A stretch of DNA of 64,000 nucleotides from Bog-159 sp049511415 (GTDB lineage: Bacteria; Acidobacteriota; Terriglobia; Bryobacterales; Bryobacteraceae), in NCBI GenBank assembly GCA_049511415.1, contig JBEKYC010000009.1:62001-126000 (forward strand), written 5' to 3'. Below are positions 1 through 8,929 of this stretch, piece after piece. The position numbers and the translations under genes are program-made. How positions within the stretch are numbered: the stretch's first letter is position 1; each line of letters opens with the position of its first letter. Below the pieces are notes generated by a model. It was given only the letters and a program-made list of their open reading frames with translations, searched no databases and was not told the DNA's origin.

Positions 1-2
1 CG

Positions 3-2006
3 GTCACCGAAGGTCGCTTTGGCGTCATCAAAGTGACCGGCATTGGACGCAGCGAGGCTGAAGTTCTGGCGCTGGCCGGCGCCGCGGAATACGGTTCCGA
101 ACACGTGCTGGCGCGCGCGATTTTGGATGAAGGCCGGCGCCGCGGCTTGTCCATCACGCCGCCGGACGAGGCGCGCATTGTGCCCGGCCGGGGCGCCACG
201 GCGCGGGTCGGCAGCCGCACCATCGTTGCGGGGAACGCCGCCTTTCTCGCGGAGCACAAGATCTCCGGCCTGGAGCCGCTGTTGGAAGAAGCCGACCGCT
301 ACGGCGCAACCGCGGTATTAGTGGCCGAAAACGGCGTCCTGGCGGGCAACCTCCTCCTTCGCGACCGCGTTCGCGAAGGCGCCCGCCGGGCGGTGCATAC
401 GCTCGAGCACCTGGAAATCACGCATCTCACCATGCTCACCGGCGACCGCAAGCAGGCCGCCGAAGCCATCGCGCGCGAAGTGGGTCTGCACGACGTGGTG
501 GCCGGCCTGCTGCCGGAAGAAAAGCTCGAACGCATCCGGCACGCTGCCGCGCATGGGCATCACGTGGCCATGGTAGGCGACGGACTGAATGACGCGCCCG
601 CGCTCGCCGCGGCACAGGTCGGCATCGCCGTGGGCGGCGCCAACGATATCACGGCGGAAGCGGCCGGCGTAGTTTTTCTGGGCCACTCGCTGGAGGCCCT
701 GCCCAAGCTGTTCGAGGTGAGCCGGCGCGCCCTGCGTACCGCGTGGCAGAACATCATTATCTTTGCCGGCGTGGTGAACGCGGTGGCCATCACCGCCGCC
801 GCCACGGGCAAGCTGGGTCCCATCGGCGCGGCCGTCACGCACCAGGTCGCGTCATTATTAGTCGTGCTGAATTCGCTGCGCCTGCTGCGCGTCGAGCGCC
901 ATTCGGGCCGCCTCGTGCAGATCTCGGCCGCCTGGCGGCACGATCTCGCGCACCGGCTGCATCATCTCTCGCACGATCTGGATCCCAAGCTGTGGTTCGA
1001 TCGTGCCGTGGCGCACCGGCACGAACTCGCGCGTCCGGTGCTGGCCGTCGCGGTGGTGCTCATCCTACTGAGCGGCTTCTATTCGCTGGGCCCCAACGAG
1101 ACCGGCGTGATCGAACGCTTCGGGCAGAAGATTCTGCCGTATGGCCAGCCCGGCTTGCACTACAAGCTGCCCTGGCCCATCGAGCGCTTGACGCGCGTCC
1201 GCAGCCGCAATGTGCGCGTGGTCGAGGTCGGCTTCCGCTCCAACGCCGCCAATGGCGAAACCGAACCGGCGGCCTACGAATGGAACGTGCAGCACCGCTC
1301 CGGGCGCTTCCTGCGCAAGCCGGAGGAGTCGCTGATGCTGACCGGCGATCAGAACATGGTCGAAGTGAACGCCGTGGTGCATTACCAGATGGCCCGCCCG
1401 GACGATTTTCTCTTCCAGCAACTGGATGCCGAAACTACCGTCCGCACCGCCGCCGAATCTGCCTTGCAAACCACCGTATCGACCGCGCCCCTCGACGACG
1501 TGCTCACCACCGGCCGCCAGGTGATCGAAGCCCGTGTCATGGCGGCGTTGCAGAAGAAACTCGACCGCTACGGCGCCGGCGTGAACGTGGTTCGCGTGAA
1601 GCTGCTGGATGTGCACCCGTCGCTCGAAGTGGTGGATGCATTTCGGGAAGTCTCCGCCGCGTTTGAAGAGAAGAACCGGCTGATCAATGAAGCCGAGGGA
1701 TACCGCAACGAACAGGTGGCTCTGGCGCGCGGCAACGCGGAAGCGCGCCTGAAGGCCGCCCAGGGGTACAAGGCCAGCCGCACCGATCGTGCCGCGGGCG
1801 ACGGCAGCCGCTTCGATCTGGCCGAGGCGGCCTTTAATACCGCGCCCGCCATCCATCGCTTCCGGCTGTATCTGGAAACCATGGAACAGGTGCTGCCGGG
1901 TAAGAAGAAATTGATTCTGGATTCATCCACGGGGCGCCGCCACCTGCTGTTGCTGGAGGATGGCGTGGAAGTGGCGCCGCCGGGCACTTTGGGATTGGGA
2001 CAGTAG
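3..2006 (+). CDS. Heavy-metal P-type ATPase (C-terminal half) fused to an HflK-like SPFH protein; 5' end outside window
   Basis: The frame is open from base 3 (VTEGRFGVIKV), just past the DKTGT phosphorylation loop, so the N-terminal half lies left of the window. Counting from the GTG at 33, residues 1-235 are the remaining P and N domains of a P1B-type metal ATPase: SEHVLARAI where SEHPLA is usual (Val replaces the Pro of the HP motif), LTGDR at 135-139 and GDGLNDAP at 182-189. Two helices follow, ending in THQVASLLVVLNSLRLLR, a variant of the last metal-site helix. With no stop, the frame passes a His/Arg-rich linker into a new transmembrane helix (about 336-355, LAVAVVLILLSGFYSLGPN) and a full HflK-like SPFH domain with an Ala/Glu-rich coiled-coil end. 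A metal pump joined to a membrane-scaffold protein is unusual. The metal is not clear. The next two genes are also SPFH proteins, so the product probably sits in one membrane complex with them. Confidence 0.9.
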   Translation, partial: VTEGRFGVIKVTGIGRSEAEVLALAGAAEYGSEHVLARAILDEGRRRGLSITPPDEARIVPGRGATARVGSRTIVAGNAAFLAEHKISGLEPLLEEADRYGATAVLVAENGVLAGNLLLRDRVREGARRAVHTLEHLEITHLTMLTGDRKQAAEAIAREVGLHDVVAGLLPEEKLERIRHAAAHGHHVAMVGDGLNDAPALAAAQVGIAVGGANDITAEAAGVVFLGHSLEALPKLFEVSRRALRTAWQNIIIFAGVVNAVAITAAATGKLGPIGAAVTHQVASLLVVLNSLRLLRVERHSGRLVQISAAWRHDLAHRLHHLSHDLDPKLWFDRAVAHRHELARPVLAVAVVLILLSGFYSLGPNETGVIERFGQKILPYGQPGLHYKLPWPIERLTRVRSRNVRVVEVGFRSNAANGETEPAAYEWNVQHRSGRFLRKPEESLMLTGDQNMVEVNAVVHYQMARPDDFLFQQLDAETTVRTAAESALQTTVSTAPLDDVLTTGRQVIEARVMAALQKKLDRYGAGVNVVRVKLLDVHPSLEVVDAFREVSAAFEEKNRLINEAEGYRNEQVALARGNAEARLKAAQGYKASRTDRAAGDGSRFDLAEAAFNTAPAIHRFRLYLETMEQVLPGKKKLILDSSTGRRHLLLLEDGVEVAPPGTLGLGQ

Positions 2007-2027
2007 GGAAGGGAGGCCCTGCTCAAC

Positions 2028-2915
2028 ATGCATCTTACAAAAACACATTATCGGGCCGGCGCGGCAGCCGCACTCTTGCTGCTCGCCTGGCTGACATTTT
2101 TCTCGGTTCGCGAAACGGAATTCGCATTGATTACGCAATTCGGCAAGCCGGTCCGCACCATTACGTCGGCCGGCTTGAACGTGAAATGGTTCTTTCAAAC
2201 GGTCACTTACTTCGATCGGCGGCTGCGCGTCTACGATCCGCGGCCCAGCGAGTTCCTCACCCGCGACAAGAAAAACCTGGTGATCGAAAGCTACGTGGCG
2301 TGGCGCATTCGCGATCCGAAGCGGTTTGTCGAAACCGTGGGCGATCCGGTGTCGGCCGAGATGCGCTTGCACGATATCGTATGGTCCGGCCTGTCCGCGT
2401 CCTTAGGCACGCACGACCTGGATTCCATCGTGGCGCCCAATGCCGATGGGACGCAGGCGGAAGCGTTCCTCGATCAGTTGACCGGCGCCACCGGCAGCTC
2501 CGCTCTGGCGCAGTATGGTATCGACATTGTGGACGTGCGCATCAAGCGGCTCAACCTGCCGGAACAGAACAAGCAAAGCGTGTATGCCCGCATGCGCGCC
2601 GAACGCGAGCGCATCGCGCGGCAGTATCGCGCGGAAGGCGAAGAACAGGCCCTGCACATCCGCGCCGATGCCGACCGCCAGCGCGACGAGATCCTGGCCG
2701 CAGCCTATAAAGATGCGGAAAAGACTCGTGGCGAGGGTGATGCCGCATCCACGCGCATCTACAGCGAGGCTTATTCGCGCAATCCGAAATTCTACAAGCT
2801 GACCCGCACCTTGGAGTCGTATAAGAAGATTCTGGATGACAAGACTACCGCCATTCTGAGCTCCGACTCCGAATTGCTCAAGGTCCTGATGAAGGGCGAA
2901 GGCGGCGCGCAATGA
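2028..2915 (+). CDS. hflC: HflC-like SPFH-domain membrane protein
   Basis: A 295-residue protein with one N-terminal helix (about 10-28), then a band-7/SPFH domain beginning VRETEFALITQFGKPVRTI. The segment AQYGIDIVDVRIKRLNLPEQ and the following Arg/Glu-rich helix (YARMRAERERIARQYRAEGE) are typical of HflC. HflC normally pairs with HflK in a ring complex that encloses and modulates the FtsH protease. Here it lies between two HflK-like genes, 21 bases after the ATPase-HflK fusion and overlapping the next gene by ATGA. A GGGAGG sequence precedes the ATG. No ftsH gene is in the window, so the usual partner is not shown locally and a metal-transport role is an inference from the neighbours. Confidence 0.9.
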   Translation: MHLTKTHYRAGAAAALLLLAWLTFFSVRETEFALITQFGKPVRTITSAGLNVKWFFQTVTYFDRRLRVYDPRPSEFLTRDKKNLVIESYVAWRIRDPKRFVETVGDPVSAEMRLHDIVWSGLSASLGTHDLDSIVAPNADGTQAEAFLDQLTGATGSSALAQYGIDIVDVRIKRLNLPEQNKQSVYARMRAERERIARQYRAEGEEQALHIRADADRQRDEILAAAYKDAEKTRGEGDAASTRIYSEAYSRNPKFYKLTRTLESYKKILDDKTTAILSSDSELLKVLMKGEGGAQ

Positions 2916-3967
2916 GCACGGCCCCGGCTATAGAGCCCCATCATCACGATCACGACCATGATCACAGCCACCATCACGCGCATCCCCACGAGCACCATCA
3001 TCACGATCATGAGCATCCGCACGCCGTAAGAACAGCGGGCGCCGCCCGGCCGCATCTCCGGCAGATCGCCCTGGCGGCCGCCGGTCTGTGGCTCATCAGC
3101 GGAGTCTATATTGTGGCTGCCGATCAGCAGGCCGTCGTGACGCGCTTTGGGCAGGTGGTGGAGCCTCGCGTTTTTCCCGGTATACATATCGCCTTTCCCT
3201 GGCCGGTCGATCGCGTCAGCAAGCTCAAGGTACAGCAGCGGCAGCGCCTCGTAATCGGTGGCGATCTTCCCGATAGCGTTCTGGGCCGCACGCAGCCGCT
3301 TGCATCGCAGTTTCTGACCGGCGACCAAAACATCATCAATCTCCGCGCGGTGGTGCAGTACTCGGTCGGCACGCCCACCGATTACCTGTTCGGCGCGCAG
3401 GACGTGGCGCGCAGCGTGGGCGCCGCCGTCGAGACGGAAATGGCCCGTCGCATCGGCCGCAGTCCCGTGGACTCTATTCTTACTACCGGCAAGACGGCCA
3501 TCCAGGAAGAGGTCCGTGCCGCCGCGCAGAAGGTGATCGACCGCTACGGCGTAGGGGTGCGCATCGCCAGCATCAACATCGAGACTGTGACGCCGCCGCC
3601 GGAAGCCGCGGATGCCTTCCGCGATGTCGCCAGCGCGCGCGCCGACGGCGCCCGCATCTACAACGAAGCGCTCGGGTACGAAAACGACATCGTCCCCAGG
3701 GCGCGCGGCGAAGCCCAACAGATGACCGAATCTGCCGAAGCCTATAAGCAGAGCAAGATCGACGAAGCCAAAGGCGACGCGGCGCGTTTCGACCTGGTGG
3801 CCGCCGAGTACGCGCGCGCGTCGGCGGTGAATGGACGGCGTCTCTACCTGGAAACGCTGGAACAGGTGCTGCCCAAGATCAAGAAGCTGATCGTGGATAA
3901 GAACAGCAACTTCGATCTCACCATCATCCGCAAAGGCGACGACACGCAGCCGCGGAGGAATCCGTGA
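2912..3967 (+). CDS. hflK: HflK-like SPFH protein with a His-rich N-terminal metal-binding tail
   Basis: A 351-residue protein. Residues 10-37 are almost only His, Asp and Glu (18 His), a tail typical of Zn/Ni/Co-binding proteins. A transmembrane helix (about 55-72) and an HflK-type SPFH domain follow: ADQQAVVTRFGQVVEPRVFP, FLTGDQNIINLRAVVQYSV, and a coiled-coil end with YLETLEQVLPKIKKLIVDK. That ending closely matches the SPFH half of the upstream ATPase fusion (YLETMEQVLPGKKKLILDS), so the two are paralogues. The start overlaps hflC by ATGA, pointing to coupled translation. The tail precedes the helix and so should be cytoplasmic in the usual HflK topology. A metal-delivery or sensing role beside the ATPase is inferred. 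Confidence 0.9.
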   Translation: MSTAPAIEPHHHDHDHDHSHHHAHPHEHHHHDHEHPHAVRTAGAARPHLRQIALAAAGLWLISGVYIVAADQQAVVTRFGQVVEPRVFPGIHIAFPWPVDRVSKLKVQQRQRLVIGGDLPDSVLGRTQPLASQFLTGDQNIINLRAVVQYSVGTPTDYLFGAQDVARSVGAAVETEMARRIGRSPVDSILTTGKTAIQEEVRAAAQKVIDRYGVGVRIASINIETVTPPPEAADAFRDVASARADGARIYNEALGYENDIVPRARGEAQQMTESAEAYKQSKIDEAKGDAARFDLVAAEYARASAVNGRRLYLETLEQVLPKIKKLIVDKNSNFDLTIIRKGDDTQPRRNP

Positions 3968-4449
3968 CCCGCGATCGGAAAGCGCAGATTGCGACGGTGC
4001 TGATCCTGGCCGGCGCGTTGACGCTGGTGGCCGCTAAGCGCAGCGGATGGCGGCCGGCAGCGATAATTCAGCGCACCGCCCCGGTAACGCCGCAGGATAC
4101 CGTTTACCGCATGATGGACGCGGCGCGCGACGGCGATGTGCGGGCCTATCTCGGCTGTTATACCGGTCCGATGGAAAGCTCGCTGCGGCAAATCGTGAAA
4201 GAGAAGGGCGAGAGTTCGCTCGCCGACTACATCCGGAGTTTCAACGCATCGGTGAAAGGCATCGCCATCCAGGAGCCGCAGAACGTCGCGGAGAACGAAG
4301 TCCGCTTGCGGGTAGAGTTTGTTTATCGCGACCGCAACGAAGCGCAGATCTATTACCTGCAACAATCCGCCGCGGGATGGCGCATCGCGCGGCAGGAGAA
4401 CACCGAAGGAGTCAAAGCGGTTGTGCCGTACGGGACGCCCGTGGAATAA
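3964..4449 (+). CDS. Small membrane-anchored protein of the SPFH/ATPase cluster (NTF2/DUF4878-like?)
   Basis: A 161-residue protein starting at a GTG that overlaps the stop of the HflK-like gene (GTGA), so it belongs to the same operon. An N-terminal helix (about 8-24, TVLILAGALTLVAAK) anchors or exports it. The rest (TPQDTVYRMMDAARDGDVRAY, then alternating strands up to YLQQSAAGWRIARQENTE) has the pattern of a small NTF2-like or DUF4878-type domain in which a helix pair is followed by a curved sheet. The family is not certain. A periplasmic accessory role for the ATPase/SPFH complex is an inference from position only. Confidence 0.75.
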   Translation: MTRDRKAQIATVLILAGALTLVAAKRSGWRPAAIIQRTAPVTPQDTVYRMMDAARDGDVRAYLGCYTGPMESSLRQIVKEKGESSLADYIRSFNASVKGIAIQEPQNVAENEVRLRVEFVYRDRNEAQIYYLQQSAAGWRIARQENTEGVKAVVPYGTPVE

Positions 4450-4463
4450 TCGGCATCATACGA

Positions 4464-5159
4464 ATGCTGCCAAGATTTTGCTTTCTCTCGCTCGGCGCGC
4501 TGCTGCTCGCCCGGCCTTCGCTCGCCGAGGAACCTGCGTGGAAATCCAAATCGATCGCGCAATGGAATGTGCAAGACGCCAAAGTGCTTCTGGCCGATTC
4601 CCCGTGGGTCAAGCACGTCACGCTGCAACGCCTGCGCGACCTGAGTCCCGACGAGCGCCGGAATGGCGGCAATATGCAGGCAGGCGTCGGCAATGGCGTG
4701 GGTTTGGCGGGGATCGGGATGTTCGGCGCGCGGCGGCAGGCCGCGGCCTTGACGCGCGCCCGGGCGAAACCGGCGCCTGCCGCGGTAATGGTCCGCTGGG
4801 AAAGCGCTCCGGTCCGGGCAGCGGAAGTGAAGGCGGGCGTCCCGGCTCCCGCTTTGGACGATGCTTATTACGCGATCGTGGTCTATGGCATTCCTCTGCC
4901 ACGCCGTTGGAATCTAACGAATGAACTGAAGGGCGTCGCCTGCCTGCGGCGTTATCACCAGAAGGATCTGAAGCCGTCGCGCGTCCGGATCCTCCGCGAA
5001 GACGGCGATCAGGCGACCGTGGTGTATCTCTTCCGGCGCTCCATGGAAATCACGCGCAGGGATCAATACGTCGAATTCGTCGCGCAACTCGACCGGCTCT
5101 TTCTGGATCAATTATTCGACATTGGAGAGATGACGCTCCTCGGCCAAATCGAGCTTTGA
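4464..5159 (+). CDS. Secreted hypothetical protein
   Basis: A 231-residue protein read from the ATG at 4464, the first start with a plausible signal peptide (MLPRFCFLSLGALLLARPSLA). In-frame codons upstream overlap the previous gene in another frame and are not used. The mature part begins AWKSKSIAQWNVQDAKVLLADSPWVKHV, a pattern I recall from exported acidobacterial proteins of unknown role. A low-complexity Gly/Ala stretch (about 70-110) precedes a conserved-looking C-terminal domain. It follows the SPFH genes by 14 bases and meets the next gene head-on. No catalytic motif is recognised. Confidence 0.75.
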   Translation: MLPRFCFLSLGALLLARPSLAEEPAWKSKSIAQWNVQDAKVLLADSPWVKHVTLQRLRDLSPDERRNGGNMQAGVGNGVGLAGIGMFGARRQAAALTRARAKPAPAAVMVRWESAPVRAAEVKAGVPAPALDDAYYAIVVYGIPLPRRWNLTNELKGVACLRRYHQKDLKPSRVRILREDGDQATVVYLFRRSMEITRRDQYVEFVAQLDRLFLDQLFDIGEMTLLGQIEL

Positions 5160-5167
5160 TTCAGTTA

Positions 5168-7243
5168 TTACCCGCCACACGACAGCGAGCAAGCATCGCA
5201 CGACCGCGCCGTGCGTAACGCCAGCGCGCCGGTCGGACAAGCCTCGGCACAGCGTTGCGCGGCGTGGCGCAATCCTTCCGCGAGTGGTTTGCCGAACGGC
5301 ACTGCCACGGTGACGTCGAAGCCCCGGCCGATCATGGCAAGGCCCAACGGTTCTCCGGCCGCCGCAGCAATGCGCACACAAGCGTCACAACTGATGCATT
5401 TACCGGGTTCGTAGATAATCTCGGGGTGGGACAGATCTTGCGAGAAGCGGCGGCGTGCGCCCGCGAAGCGGTACACATCTACGTTGTATTCCGTCGCCAG
5501 CGAGCGAATCCGGCAACAATCCTGCTTGCGGCAGCCGCAGCTCAGGCAGCGGCGGGCCTCGCGCGCGGCATCGTCCGGCGGCAGGCCGTGCTCGACTTCG
5601 TCGAAGGTGGTCACGCGCTGCGCGATTGTAAGCCGCGGCGCAGGTACGCGTGCGGATTTCTCTATGGCGCGGAAGATGGCGGCGCGCTCGGCGTCGTCGA
5701 TCCGACGCATGGCGATGCCGGTCATCGGCGATTCGCCGGCCACCGGTTCGCCGCTCAGGTATTGGTGGATCGAGGTTGCGGCGATTCTTCCCGCCGCTAC
5801 CGCGCGAACCGCAAGGTCTGCTCCCAGTACCGCGTCTCCGCCGGCAAACACTCCGGGCAGATTCGTGGCGAGTGTCCGTTCGTCGGCGGCAATTCCCCAC
5901 GCGGTCACGCGTAGGCCTTCGCGCTCGGCCACTGTGCGCTCCACGGCCTGGCCCGTGGCTGCGATTACCGTGGAACATCGAATCACAAAATCGGAGCCTG
6001 CCACCACGCACGGCCGGCGCCGCCCGGAGGCGTCCGGTTCGCCGAGCGTCATGCGCCGGCAGGTCAGCAACAGACCGTGGCCGTTTCTTTCGAGCCGGAT
6101 CGGCGCCACCAGGAAGTCGATGTGCACGCCTTCGGCTTCGGCAGCCTCCACTTCGTCCATGGCGCAGGGCATCTCCTGGCGGCCGCGGCGGTAGAGAATG
6201 CGCACGTTTTGAGCGCCCAGCCGTGCGGCGGATCGGGCGCAATCCATGGCGGTATTGCCGCCGCCGATCACCACCACGTCGCGGCCGAGCGATGTTGGGT
6301 TACCCTTGGCTACAAGCTCCAGAAATCCAATGCCGGCCAACGCATGCTCGTCACCCTCGCAGCGGAGGCTCTGGGCGCGCTGCGCTCCGATCGCCAGGAC
6401 GACGGCGTCATGTTGCGCGCGCAATTCGCCCAGCGTGAAGTCCGTGCCCCAGCGCGCGCCCATTCGGAACTTTGCGCCTAGCCTCCGGATGGCGTCGATC
6501 TCCGTGTCCAGCGCATCTTTCGGCAGGCGGTAAGCGGGGATTCCGTAACGCAGCATGCCTCCAGGTTCTGGATGCGCGTCGAGCAGCGTGCAGGCGTGGC
6601 CTTTCCGCAGCAGATACCAGGCGGCGGCCAGGCCCGCGGGACCCGCGCCCACGATGGCGACCGATTTCCCGCTAGCCGGCTCGCACGGCGGCAAATAGGG
6701 CGCGGCGGCGGCGTTATCCAGGTCGGCGGCATAGCGATGCAGTGCACCGATCGCCAGACCCTGATCGAGATCGCACCGGCGGCATCCTTCTTCACACAGG
6801 CGCGGGCAAATGCGTCCCAAGGAACCGGGCAGCGCCAGGCGTTCGGCGATCAGCTCCGTAGCGCGGCGGTTATCGCCCGTAGCGATGCCATAGACGAAGC
6901 CGGGGATGTCGAGACCCGCCGGGCAACGGGCCGCGCACGGCGCTACGCACTCGCCGGCGTGATCGGAGAGCAGCAGTTCCAGTGCCATTTTCCGGGCTGT
7001 GCGCACGTCGCCGCTGTTGGTCGTGACGGCCATACCTTCCGCTACGGGCATGGCACAAGCGGGTGACAACGTGCGCCGGCCTTCGATCTGCACGGCGCAA
7101 ACGAAGCACGATGCGGCCGGGTCGATCCCAGGGACGTGGCACATGGTGGGGATGCGGATGCCCAGCCACTGCGCGGCCGCCAGCACCGTAGTCCCTGCTT
7201 CCACGCTGACCCGCCGGCCGTCGATCGTGAGAGTCACCAACAT
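5168..7243 (-). CDS. NuoG/GltD-like iron-sulfur flavoprotein (NAD(P)H oxidoreductase subunit)
   Basis: A 691-residue, three-part protein. Residues 1-80 are a plant-type [2Fe-2S] domain with Cys 35, 46, 49 and 63. A NuoG-type His-Cys segment follows (H95, C99, C103, C107), then a Cys-rich GltD linker (C146, C150, C154, C157). Residues 195-490 are a two-dinucleotide flavin module: GAGPAG (199-204), GGGNTAMD (327-334) and a C-terminal FAD GGDA motif. The C-terminus carries more cluster motifs (RRCLSCGCRKQDCC, GKCISCDACVRIA, CAEACPTGAL). The layout resembles electron-transfer subunits paired with NuoEF in NADP-reducing or electron-bifurcating complexes and in Geobacter SfrB. There is no molybdopterin domain, so it is not a true NuoG. 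It starts three bases after the NuoF-like gene and ends the operon. Substrate unknown. Confidence 0.9.
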   Translation of the reverse strand: MLVTLTIDGRRVSVEAGTTVLAAAQWLGIRIPTMCHVPGIDPAASCFVCAVQIEGRRTLSPACAMPVAEGMAVTTNSGDVRTARKMALELLLSDHAGECVAPCAARCPAGLDIPGFVYGIATGDNRRATELIAERLALPGSLGRICPRLCEEGCRRCDLDQGLAIGALHRYAADLDNAAAAPYLPPCEPASGKSVAIVGAGPAGLAAAWYLLRKGHACTLLDAHPEPGGMLRYGIPAYRLPKDALDTEIDAIRRLGAKFRMGARWGTDFTLGELRAQHDAVVLAIGAQRAQSLRCEGDEHALAGIGFLELVAKGNPTSLGRDVVVIGGGNTAMDCARSAARLGAQNVRILYRRGRQEMPCAMDEVEAAEAEGVHIDFLVAPIRLERNGHGLLLTCRRMTLGEPDASGRRRPCVVAGSDFVIRCSTVIAATGQAVERTVAEREGLRVTAWGIAADERTLATNLPGVFAGGDAVLGADLAVRAVAAGRIAATSIHQYLSGEPVAGESPMTGIAMRRIDDAERAAIFRAIEKSARVPAPRLTIAQRVTTFDEVEHGLPPDDAAREARRCLSCGCRKQDCCRIRSLATEYNVDVYRFAGARRRFSQDLSHPEIIYEPGKCISCDACVRIAAAAGEPLGLAMIGRGFDVTVAVPFGKPLAEGLRHAAQRCAEACPTGALALRTARSCDACSLSCGG

Positions 7244-7246
7244 GGT

Positions 7247-8929
7247 TCAGGCCACCTCGATCGCATCGTCCTGGCAGGCCTGGCGGCACATGTCGCAACG
7301 GGTGCAGAGGCGCTGGTCCACTTCGTGCTTTTCGTACGGACGATAGGCGATGGCGCCCACGGGGCAGGCCTGCGCACACAGCGTGCAGCCGATGCAGTTG
7401 TCGGTCACCCGGTAGCGGATCAGGGCAGGGCAGCGGCCGGCCGGACAACGTTTCTCGTGCAAGTGGGCTTCGTACTCCTCTCGAAAATACCGGAGGGTCG
7501 TCATTACCGGGTTTGGCGCGGTCTGGCCCAAGCCGCACAGGCTTCCGCGACTGACGTAATCGGCCAGCGTCTCCAGCTTTTCCAGATCGTCGCGGCGTCC
7601 CTCGCCCGCGCAGAGACGTTCCAGAATCTCCAGCATGCGCTTGGTTCCGATGCGGCAGAAGGTGCACTTGCCGCAGGACTCCGCCTGCGTGAATTTCAGG
7701 AAGAAGCGCGCGATGTCCACCATGCAATCGCGGTCGTCCAACACCACCAGCCCGCCCGATCCCATGATGGCGCCGGTCTGGGCCAGCGCATCGTAATCGA
7801 TGGGTGTGTCCGCCAGGCGCGCCGGGATGCAGCCGCCGGACGGGCCGCCGAGTTGCACCGCTTTGAATCGTCTGCCGTTTTTGATCCCGCCGCCGAGGTC
7901 TTCGACGACTTCCCGAATCGTGACGCCCATGGGCACCTCGACCAGTCCACCGCGGTTGATCTTTCCCGCCAGTGCAAAGACCTTCGTGCCCTTGCTGGTG
8001 GCGGTGCCGAAGGCAGCGAAGGCGGCGGCGCCGTGCCGGATGATCCACGGCACACAGGCGAGTGTTTCGACGTTGTTGATGATGGTGGGCTTGCCGCGGA
8101 AGCCGCGTTCGACCGGGTACGGAGGCCGCAGCCGCGGCATCCCGCGCTTGCCTTCGAGCGACTGGATCAACGCGGTCTCCTCGCCACAGACGAATGCGCC
8201 CGCGCCTTCCCGCACTTCCAGGTGCAGCGAACCGAGGTATCCGCGCGCGCGGGCCTGCTCGATGGCGGCGCGCACATGCCGCACGGCCAACGGATATTCC
8301 GCGCGGATATACAGATAGCCCTCGGCGGCGCCGATGGCGTAGGCCGCAATGGCCAGACCTTCCAGCACGCGATGCGGGTCGGATTCGAGCACGGCGCGGT
8401 CCATGAATGCGCCGGGGTCGCCTTCGTCGCCATTGCAAACGACATATTTGACCGGGTCCGCCTGCGCGCGTCCCAGCGCCCATTTGCGTCCTGTGGGAAA
8501 GCCCGCGCCGCCTCGCCCGCGTAGGCCGGAGTCCGTCACAGCCACGGTGACTTGCTCCGGAGTCAGTTGCGTGCGGCAGCGCGCCAGGGCGCGGTAGCCG
8601 TCGCGCGCCAGATAATCGTCGATGTTCAGCGGATCGATTGCGCCGCAGTTCTCCAGCACAATGCGCTTCTGTGGGGCAGGATGGTAGCCGTCGGCCTTGA
8701 AGTGCCGGCGCACAATCAGTCGAGCGGTCTCGACGGTGACGTTGCTGTAAAAGGTGACGCGCCCGCCGGCATCCACCACCTGCACCAGCGGCTCGCGATA
8801 GCACATGCCGTTGCAGCCGACGGTTTTGACCTTGGCCACCCGCTGCAGGGCATCGCGCACCGCTTCCGCGCCGCTGGCAATGCCGCACGAGCCGAGCCCG
8901 ATCCGGATTTCGACCGCCCCACGCTTCAT
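7247..8929 (-). CDS. NuoF-like NAD(P)H dehydrogenase subunit with extra ferredoxin domains
   Basis: I place the start at the ATG at 8929, which overlaps the NuoE-like stop by ATGA; the longer open frame upstream reads through that gene. The protein has 560 residues. Residues 1-95 are a thioredoxin-like [2Fe-2S] domain (C15, C39, C43 visible; the usual fourth Cys is not obvious). The NADH/FMN core carries GLRGRGGAGFPTGRKW (135-150) and GDEGDPGAFMDR. The N3-type cluster is ESCGKCTFCRIG (C419-C425) plus C465. The C-terminus adds two [4Fe-4S] motifs (CIGCTLCAQACP at 512-523; CTRCDMCRQAC at 542-552). This is the domain set of HoxF/HydB-type subunits that pass electrons between NAD(P)H and ferredoxin. 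It should form a soluble diaphorase with the genes on either side. Confidence 0.93.
   Translation of the reverse strand: MKRGAVEIRIGLGSCGIASGAEAVRDALQRVAKVKTVGCNGMCYREPLVQVVDAGGRVTFYSNVTVETARLIVRRHFKADGYHPAPQKRIVLENCGAIDPLNIDDYLARDGYRALARCRTQLTPEQVTVAVTDSGLRGRGGAGFPTGRKWALGRAQADPVKYVVCNGDEGDPGAFMDRAVLESDPHRVLEGLAIAAYAIGAAEGYLYIRAEYPLAVRHVRAAIEQARARGYLGSLHLEVREGAGAFVCGEETALIQSLEGKRGMPRLRPPYPVERGFRGKPTIINNVETLACVPWIIRHGAAAFAAFGTATSKGTKVFALAGKINRGGLVEVPMGVTIREVVEDLGGGIKNGRRFKAVQLGGPSGGCIPARLADTPIDYDALAQTGAIMGSGGLVVLDDRDCMVDIARFFLKFTQAESCGKCTFCRIGTKRMLEILERLCAGEGRRDDLEKLETLADYVSRGSLCGLGQTAPNPVMTTLRYFREEYEAHLHEKRCPAGRCPALIRYRVTDNCIGCTLCAQACPVGAIAYRPYEKHEVDQRLCTRCDMCRQACQDDAIEVA

Noticed and set aside
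2792..3718. A 308-codon antisense frame over the His-rich HflK gene
   Set aside because: Its residues are the low-complexity complement of CAC/CAT repeats and contain no domain.
5168..7243. True NuoG of complex I
   Set aside because: It lacks the molybdopterin-type domain and has a GltD flavin module; no proton-pumping Nuo genes are present.
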